Of a DNA stretch of 64,000 bases, positions 58,514 to 64,000 are shown one piece after another. How positions within the stretch are numbered: position 1 is the first letter of the stretch; the number at the start of each line of letters is the position of its first letter. Source of the DNA: Sphingobacterium endophyticum (GTDB lineage Bacteria > Bacteroidota > Bacteroidia > Sphingobacteriales > Sphingobacteriaceae); assembly GCF_009733535.1 (NCBI RefSeq), contig NZ_ML771899.1, forward strand, positions 507,834 through 571,833, in the 5' to 3' direction. The notes beneath the pieces were generated by a model. The model was not told where the DNA came from and made no database searches. It saw nothing but the letters and a program-made list of their open reading frames with translations. Both the position numbers and the translations under genes were made by a program.

Positions 58514-60967
58514 TTAAAATCTAATGTTTAGTCCCAACATTGCGTTGGTTTCTGCTTGAGGGTAATAAAAATTGAAATAATCCCGCTTACCTACAGACTG
58601 CATTATCGAACTATAGGTATAACCTGATGTAGCATATTTCTCGTTGAAAATGTTGTTGACCATCAAATTCAAATCGATTTTCCTTATTCCAAATGCTGAG
58701 AAGCTGTAAACTGCCTGAACATTATTAACAAATGAAGGTGCTATGCTTCGATTTTTTTCTGAAGTATTATCTAGGTAAATCCTGGATATATACTTGCTTA
58801 AAAATCTAAAGGATAATGCCTCAATTGGTTTATAAGTGAAATTATTTGATAGGACAATATTTGGAGACTTAGCAATATTGGATGATTTATGTACAATTAA
58901 TTCATGATCAACAACATTGAAGTCGTCATCATAAATTGGAATCTGTTCTTCAAAATTCTTGATTTTATTTTGGCTCAATGCTGCGGTTGCTGACCAGATA
59001 AATTTTGAATGAATTTTCCAGCTTCCGTCTAATTCAAACCCAGTTCGGTAACTGTTGTCGACATTAATACGGACAGCAGCTCCCACATTGTTAATTTCCC
59101 CTGTTGGAATTAATTGATCCTTGTACAGCATAGCGTAAACATTTGCACCAATATTGAAAGTTTCGGATCTGAAACGATATCCTGCTTCAATATCCTGCAT
59201 TTTTTCTGGACGAGGTACAGTGCCCATTGGATTCTCTACATAATCATTTCTAGTAGGCTCCTTGCTTGCAAATGCGTAGGAACCATAGAAGTTTGAATTT
59301 TCATCAAGGAAATAGGTAATGCCAGCTTTTGGATTGAAGAAATTATGTGTGTCATCAAAGCTGTAGTTCTTAATATCTTCATCATCACCTTTACCATTAT
59401 AGACTATGTTACGATATTGTAGATCTAGATTAAAAAGGAATTTATCTACTCTATAGTCTGCCTTAGCAAAGAAATTAAAGTCATTCTTGTTGGCATGACC
59501 GAAATAGTATTTTTTTCCTAACGCACTTTCTGGGACTTGGTCTGCCCAGACAGCCTCACCATAATGGTCACCTTTATATTGATTATATGAACCTCCAAAA
59601 GTGAAGTTTAAACTGCTGGAAGGTTTGTATAATAAGGAATAGGTGATACCATAGAAATGGTTATCCAACCATCTTCTTCGAACCAAATCTGTATTTTCAA
59701 TCGTCTCACCATTAACCTTTATTGGGTCAATACCATAGTCATTCAAATCGCTCATTGGCTTAAACTCTTCATAATATCCAGCACCTCGCGTATAGTGTAG
59801 GGCAGAATTGAAGGTCAATTGAGTGGAAGGCCTATAAGAATAATTTAGATGGGCATGGGTTTGGGTGTAATTGTCCGTTTGATTATCGTATGTATAATAG
59901 TTATAGCGACGGTTACCGTTGAGGAATCTTTCGCGTTCAGCACCTTCAAGCCAAAGATTATCAGCATATTCTTCAATTCGTGCTTTATTTCCTGTAAACA
60001 AAGGTTCAGCCAATCCATACCATGCTTGATAAGTTTTTTCCTTGCCAGAGAATACAGTAGCTTTTAAGGTATGTTTATCGGTATATAGTCCACCGTCCAC
60101 ATAGAATGATTTCAGGTTAGAGAAAGCCCGGTCAACATATCCGTCAGAACTGATTCTAGAAGCACGAGCATTGAAAGCGTATTTGTTGTTTATTAATCCG
60201 GTACCAGCCTTAATCGTGTTTTTCCAGGAATTATATGATCCGAAAGCATTATTTAATTCAAGATAAGGTTTGGTTTCAAGAGCATCCGTTTGAATGTTTA
60301 GGGAAGCACCAAAAGCTGCGGGTCCGTTTGTAGAAGTCCCGATTCCACGTTGAATCTGTATACTTTCTGTGCTAGAAGCAAAATCTGGAAGATTTACGAA
60401 GAATGAGCCCATACTTTCAGGGTTGTTAAGGGGTATTCCATTTAGGGTAACATTTATTCTTTCATTGTCAGATCCACGGATTGTCAAATTGGTATATCCA
60501 ATTCCAGCGCCCGCATCGGATCCAATAACGACTCCTGGAGTTTGGTCTAGAAGGTAAGGAATATCTTGGCCGAGGTTTTTTTGTTGAATTTGTTCTTTGT
60601 CGAGCGTCTTAAAAGTGGTTGCTGAATTTTCTTTAGCACGTGTTGCGGAGACGTAGAGTTCTTCAAATTCGTAAACCTGATCTTTTAATTTTATGGAAAA
60701 AATAGCTTGATTCGACGGATTAATTCTTAATATCTCGGATTTATAACCAATAAAAGAAATTTTTAAGTTATAGAATTGTGATTTTAAATCTTCAAAAACG
60801 GCGATTCCGTGTTGATCAGTTGATTTTGACTGTTTGTCAATAGATACTGTTGCTGCGATTGCAGGGGCTCCAGACTTGTCTAAAACCCTCACAGTGAAGT
60901 TTTCTTGAGCGAAGCTCACAGATACGAGCAAACATAAGGCTAAAATTGCCCAAAGCTTGTTAAACAT
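58514..60967 (-). CDS. TonB-dependent outer-membrane receptor, probably for thiamine
   Basis: An 817-residue receptor. Signal peptide (1-20, ending SFAQE), a CarboxypepD_reg-like beta-sandwich (22-105) with a TonB box-like YEFEELYVSA, plug domain (110-225; QNLGQDIPYLLDQTPGVV and IRGSDNERINVTLNGIPLN), then a 22-strand barrel ending in RF. A TPP riboswitch with its own promoter lies directly upstream on the same strand, so import of thiamine or a thiamine precursor is inferred. The gene is monocistronic here. Confidence 0.88.
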   Translation of the reverse strand: MFNKLWAILALCLLVSVSFAQENFTVRVLDKSGAPAIAATVSIDKQSKSTDQHGIAVFEDLKSQFYNLKISFIGYKSEILRINPSNQAIFSIKLKDQVYEFEELYVSATRAKENSATTFKTLDKEQIQQKNLGQDIPYLLDQTPGVVIGSDAGAGIGYTNLTIRGSDNERINVTLNGIPLNNPESMGSFFVNLPDFASSTESIQIQRGIGTSTNGPAAFGASLNIQTDALETKPYLELNNAFGSYNSWKNTIKAGTGLINNKYAFNARASRISSDGYVDRAFSNLKSFYVDGGLYTDKHTLKATVFSGKEKTYQAWYGLAEPLFTGNKARIEEYADNLWLEGAERERFLNGNRRYNYYTYDNQTDNYTQTHAHLNYSYRPSTQLTFNSALHYTRGAGYYEEFKPMSDLNDYGIDPIKVNGETIENTDLVRRRWLDNHFYGITYSLLYKPSSSLNFTFGGSYNQYKGDHYGEAVWADQVPESALGKKYYFGHANKNDFNFFAKADYRVDKFLFNLDLQYRNIVYNGKGDDEDIKNYSFDDTHNFFNPKAGITYFLDENSNFYGSYAFASKEPTRNDYVENPMGTVPRPEKMQDIEAGYRFRSETFNIGANVYAMLYKDQLIPTGEINNVGAAVRINVDNSYRTGFELDGSWKIHSKFIWSATAALSQNKIKNFEEQIPIYDDDFNVVDHELIVHKSSNIAKSPNIVLSNNFTYKPIEALSFRFLSKYISRIYLDNTSEKNRSIAPSFVNNVQAVYSFSAFGIRKIDLNLMVNNIFNEKYATSGYTYSSIMQSVGKRDYFNFYYPQAETNAMLGLNIRF

Positions 60968-61035
60968 AATAAAAAAATTGTTTTAATGAGTTAAACTTTC
61001 TTGTTGCAAGGGGTCACACCAAGTTCTATTTAACC

Positions 61036-61145
61036 GCCCTTTCCCTACGCTGGCATTATCCAGGTCAGGTGCGTGTTTCGTATAATACGTTGAAACACAG
61101 GGTATAATCTCAGCCTTTATTTGTGTTCATAAACAAGGCACCCCT
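61036..61145 (-). ncRNA. TPP (THI-box) riboswitch
   Basis: On the minus strand the conserved elements appear in order: AGGGGTGCC, GGCTGAGAT, TACCC, ACCTGACCTGGATAATGCCA and GCGTAGGGAA. They are the pyrimidine- and pyrophosphate-sensing parts of the THI element. It lies between a consensus promoter and the TonB receptor gene, with about 70 bases before the ATG. When TPP binds, expression should fall; whether by termination or translation cannot be seen clearly. Confidence 0.93.
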
Positions 61146-61156
61146 AATTGATAGGA

Positions 61157-61187
61157 CAAAGCTATCATTTTGGATAAATAAAACAAA
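61157..61187 (-). promoter_or_regulatory. promoter of the riboswitch-TonB receptor transcript
   Basis: On the minus strand TTTG (61184-61187), 19 bases, then TAGCTTTG (61157-61164): a full match to the Bacteroidota consensus, with the riboswitch starting 12 bases downstream. Confidence 0.8.
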
Positions 61188-61252
61188 ATTTATATATTAT
61201 TGTAAAAAATTCGTAATTATTATTTTATTAGTTAAACTCATTGTATTTTTTT

Positions 61253-61287
61253 GTAAATTGCCTGCAATGCCATTAAAGGCAATTTAC
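61253..61287. promoter_or_regulatory. inverted repeat upstream of the amidohydrolase gene
   Basis: Perfect 11-base arms GTAAATTGCCT and AGGCAATTTAC around a 13-base loop, 35 bases before the ATG at 61322. It may be an operator or a leader hairpin. Confidence 0.45.
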
Positions 61288-61321
61288 GCTAACTTAAAAA
61301 AAACGGAAATATTTTTTTCTT

Positions 61322-62485
61322 ATGAAGTATTATGCTGCCGATGTTGTATTTCCTGTTACAGGACCAGCTATTAAAAAAGGTGTTGTTGCAATGGATGACG
61401 ATGGTCTTGTTAAGGGGGTTTATAACCCGGGTGAAATCGATGAAAGCCTTGTAGAGCAATTTAAAGGAGCCCTAATTCCTGGATTTATTAATTCCCACTG
61501 TCACCTTGAACTTTCAAATCTGTTAGGGATAGTTCCTAGAAATATTGGCTTGCCATCGTTTCTGTCTTCTGTCATGAATGAAAGAGGAAATCATAATGCA
61601 TCATTGGAAGAGGCGATGTTAGACGCGGATAAGAAGATGTATGAGAAGGGAATTCAGGCAGTTGGAGATCATGTGAATACTGTAGTGTCGGCTAAAATTA
61701 AAGAAAATAGTTTGATCAAGTATCACACCTTTGTTGAGGTAATGGCCATGAAAAAAGAGGATGTCATTACCAATATTGATAATGCAAAGGAAATCGAGTT
61801 TCATTTTGATTATAAACATTCATCCATTACACCACATGCACCTTATTCTGTTTCTAAGTACCTGTTCAAGGCTTTGAAAAAGGCTGTCAGTGAGGATAAT
61901 ATCTTCAGTATCCATAATCAAGAAAGTGATGAAGAGAACAAGCTTTTTAGATACAAAAGTGGTGAATTTTTAGAATTCTTTAAGAAAATGGATTTAGTAA
62001 TGGATGATTTTAGGGCACAAGCCAGAAATTCCTTGCAATCATTTCTACCTTATATCCCTTCAAAAAACAGACTAATATTAGTTCATAATACATATACTTC
62101 AATGAAGGATTTAGATTTTGTTGATCGTATGGGAAGATCCGTTTATATCTGCTTTTGTCCAAAAGCTAATTTATATATTGAAGGTCGTATTCCAAAAATT
62201 GACAATTTCTTGTTAGGAGGTCATGAAATCATCATTGGGACAGATAGTTTAGCCTCAAATGATACCTTGGATATTTTGGAGGAGTTGAAAGTTATTCACC
62301 AAGTATACCCAGAACTGGATTTCAATGAAACGATTAAATGGGCAACTATCAATGGAGCAAAGGCATTGAATTTTGAACAGGAATTGGGTTCACTTGAGGT
62401 TGGTAAAAAACCAGGGTTGGTGTTGTTGGAGGGAATGGACACGTTCAAACTTAATCCAAAAGTTAAGGTAAGGAGAATTAGATAG
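61322..62485 (+). CDS. amidohydrolase-family deaminase
   Basis: A 387-residue metal-dependent hydrolase of the ATZ/TRZ-like branch. Metal ligands and motifs: NSHCHLEL (H-x-H, about 58-65), TPHAPYSVS (about 163-171), SIHNQESDEE (His about 198) and GTDSLASND (Asp about 299). The pattern resembles aminodeoxyfutalosine, S-adenosylhomocysteine and methylthioadenosine deaminases. No menaquinone gene is adjacent, so the substrate is left open. The gene is preceded by an 11-bp inverted repeat and followed by acylphosphatase. Confidence 0.8.
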   Translation: MKYYAADVVFPVTGPAIKKGVVAMDDDGLVKGVYNPGEIDESLVEQFKGALIPGFINSHCHLELSNLLGIVPRNIGLPSFLSSVMNERGNHNASLEEAMLDADKKMYEKGIQAVGDHVNTVVSAKIKENSLIKYHTFVEVMAMKKEDVITNIDNAKEIEFHFDYKHSSITPHAPYSVSKYLFKALKKAVSEDNIFSIHNQESDEENKLFRYKSGEFLEFFKKMDLVMDDFRAQARNSLQSFLPYIPSKNRLILVHNTYTSMKDLDFVDRMGRSVYICFCPKANLYIEGRIPKIDNFLLGGHEIIIGTDSLASNDTLDILEELKVIHQVYPELDFNETIKWATINGAKALNFEQELGSLEVGKKPGLVLLEGMDTFKLNPKVKVRRIR

Positions 62486-62507
62486 TTTCTAATTCTATTT
62501 CTTCTTA

Positions 62508-62515
62508 TACCTTTG
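62508..62515 (+). promoter_or_regulatory. -7 box of the acylphosphatase gene
   Basis: TACCTTTG, an exact TAnnTTTG match, ends six bases before the ATG at 62521, so a transcript from it would be leaderless or nearly so. Confidence 0.45.
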
Positions 62516-62520
62516 TATTC

Positions 62521-62802
62521 ATGAAGCATTGGAATATCAGGGTAACAGGCAAGGTCCAAGGAGTATTTTTTAGGGCATCCACCAAGGCAGTAGCTGATCA
62601 GTTAGGTGTGAAAGGATATGTTATGAATATGGCTGACGAGTCTGTATTTATTGAAGCCGAAGGGGATAAATTTGGTCTTGAATCCTTGTTGGAATTCTGT
62701 CAGGAGGGACCTGAAGGGGCAGAAGTTTCTGAAGTTCATTATGAAGAGTCCGACGATCTAAAAGGATTTCGGAATTTTGAGGTCATCAAAAAAATCAAAT
62801 AA
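62521..62802 (+). CDS. acyP: acylphosphatase
   Basis: A 93-residue enzyme hydrolysing acyl phosphates. The signature GKVQGVFFRASTKAVADQLG (residues 10-29) carries the phosphate loop and catalytic Arg, and GYVMNMADESVFIEAEG carries the catalytic Asn. Size and fold are typical. The flippase gene starts two bases after its stop. Confidence 0.95.
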   Translation: MKHWNIRVTGKVQGVFFRASTKAVADQLGVKGYVMNMADESVFIEAEGDKFGLESLLEFCQEGPEGAEVSEVHYEESDDLKGFRNFEVIKKIK

Positions 62803-62804
62803 TC

Positions 62805-64000
62805 GTGTCCGTAGTTAAGAAATTTGTAAGTGATACGATGATTTATGGTCTTTCGACTATAATTTCACGGATGCTCAACTTCGTGTTGACTCCATTTTTT
62901 ACTTCCAAGTTTATACCATCTGTTTACGGGGTTTTCACCAGTCTTTTTTCTTATTCATCCATGGTCAATGCTGTATTGGCATTCGGGATGGAGACCACGT
63001 ATTTTAGATACCTTCAAAAAGTAGAAGGCGATAAGCAGCGTGTATTCGACAGCAGTTTTCTCGTCACCTTGGTTACAGCAGCATTATTCCTTATCAGCAT
63101 TTTTACATTTACGGAACCCATCGCCATTTGGTTAAACGAAGGGGTCAATGTTCAAGACTATGTTGAATATGTGAAGTATTTTGGACTGATTCTCGCGGCA
63201 GATGCTATAGCCGTAGTTCCATTCGCTAAGCTAAGGGCGGAGGGTAGACCCATAAAATATGGAGCTATAAAATTGATCAATGTTTTAGTTTTCATTTTTG
63301 CTAACTTATTCCTATTGGTTTGGTTGCCCGAATTAATGAAGGGTTCAGAGTTTATCCGTTCATTATGTTCAGGGTGGTTCAGAGAAGGATGGCTGGGGAA
63401 TGTATTCATTTCGAATGCAATTGCCAGTATTCTAACCTTGTTCCTGTTATTGCCACAGATTTTGAGTTTCCGGTTTAAAGTGGATTCCAAATTGGTAAAA
63501 GACATGCTATCTTATTCATTTCCGATTTTAATTGCAAATATCTCCTTTATCATTAATGAGAACTTGGATAAAGTATTAATTCCAAGATTATTGCCTGGGG
63601 AAAAAGGAGATTATGATACAGGAATATATGGAGGGGTTGCGAAAATTGCTGTATTTTTAAATCTGTTTGTCACCGCATTTCGATTGGGAGCGGAGCCATT
63701 TTTCTTTTCGTATTCTAAGAATGAGAATGCCCGTAAGACATATGCAGTCATCATGGAATACTTTGTGATTGCTATGATCATGGTGATGATTGGCCTATGT
63801 GCGAATTTAGATTGGCTGAAGCATTTTATCAACGAAAAGTATTGGTCAGGACTAATCCTGGTTCCGATGTTGTTGTTCAATTATGTATTGCTGGGGATCT
63901 ATATGAATCTTTCTGTTTGGTATAAGTTGTCAGATCAGACGCGATATGGCCTTTACATTTCTGGTATAGGGGCGATTATTACAATTATCTTGAATTTTGC
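62805..64000 (+). CDS. polysaccharide flippase (MATE/Wzx-like), partial
   Basis: An open frame from a GTG start (VSVVKKFVSDTMIYGLSTII) through the end of the window, about 398 residues without a stop, so the 3' end is missing. It begins with the helix pattern of oligosaccharide-flippase proteins (TPFFTSKFIPSVYGVFTSLF) and contains at least ten hydrophobic helices, including YSFPILIANISFIINENLDK typical of the family. It would move lipid-linked sugars across the inner membrane. It overlaps no gene; the GTG lies two bases after the acyP stop. Confidence 0.85.
   Translation, partial: MSVVKKFVSDTMIYGLSTIISRMLNFVLTPFFTSKFIPSVYGVFTSLFSYSSMVNAVLAFGMETTYFRYLQKVEGDKQRVFDSSFLVTLVTAALFLISIFTFTEPIAIWLNEGVNVQDYVEYVKYFGLILAADAIAVVPFAKLRAEGRPIKYGAIKLINVLVFIFANLFLLVWLPELMKGSEFIRSLCSGWFREGWLGNVFISNAIASILTLFLLLPQILSFRFKVDSKLVKDMLSYSFPILIANISFIINENLDKVLIPRLLPGEKGDYDTGIYGGVAKIAVFLNLFVTAFRLGAEPFFFSYSKNENARKTYAVIMEYFVIAMIMVMIGLCANLDWLKHFINEKYWSGLILVPMLLFNYVLLGIYMNLSVWYKLSDQTRYGLYISGIGAIITIILNF

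Noticed and set aside
61123..61374. 83-codon ORF upstream of the amidohydrolase
   Set aside because: It covers the thiamine promoter, the inverted repeat and the first codons of the amidohydrolase in another frame.

Overview
The window looks like a chromosome segment of a Bacteroidota bacterium, most like Sphingobacteriaceae (Sphingobacterium or a close relative). Evidence seen in the sequence: AT-rich DNA, many exact TAnnTTTG -7 promoter boxes (several with a TTTG or TTG box 19-20 bases upstream), a fused lpxC-fabZ gene, the type IX secretion regulator PorX, a TonB-dependent receptor behind a TPP riboswitch, and an eight-helix FtsX-type permease. No rRNA or CRISPR array is visible; one tRNA, tRNA-Glu(UUC), lies at 24318-24392.

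Layout. 1-6700 is chromosome: a small membrane protein, an FtsX/MacB-type permease, a small hypothetical and a large secreted MG2-like protein. 6724-24336 is an integrative mobilizable element of about 17.6 kb inserted in the 3' end of tRNA-Glu, bounded by a 17-bp direct repeat. It carries a tyrosine integrase at its tRNA end and a mobilization backbone (excisionase-like HTH, small winged-helix-like protein, BfmA/BtgA-type protein, relaxase-like protein, RadC-like JAB protein, HEPN protein, XRE regulator). Two much more AT-rich cargo blocks look like phage-defence or genetic-conflict genes: a GHKL ATPase with a PD-(D/E)XK nuclease end; a phosphoribosyltransferase-like gene overlapping a NADAR gene; a subtilisin-like protease convergent with an AAA+ ATPase; and an AbiE-type toxin/antitoxin pair in an unusual convergent arrangement with a duplicated promoter-operator in front of the antitoxin.

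24400-64000 is ordinary chromosome: a GH20 hexosaminidase, riboflavin synthesis (ribH), a UDP-sugar dehydratase, alanine dehydrogenase, an esterase, an ECF sigma/anti-sigma/outer-membrane cluster next to tsaE-porX, a lipid A operon (lpxD, lpxC-fabZ, lpxA) led by an HD phosphohydrolase, efp, 5-formyl-THF cyclo-ligase, a SerB fused to a SerA remnant, a metal-site-degenerate arginase relative, rmuC, cytochrome bd oxidase (cydAB), gamma-glutamyltransferase, an endonuclease/phosphatase-family protein, a MazG-like protein with dtd, a thiamine-regulated TonB receptor, an amidohydrolase, an acylphosphatase and the start of a polysaccharide flippase that runs off the window.

The best candidates for something undescribed are the defence-like cassettes in the island, the two identical promoter-operator modules in front of abiEi, a 154-bp indel-free imperfect palindrome between porX and the HD gene, a 66-nt near-perfect hairpin at 58415-58480, and a 133-bp MITE-like element at 47021-47153. 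Functions of the cassettes are inferred from motifs and context only; no database search was possible.
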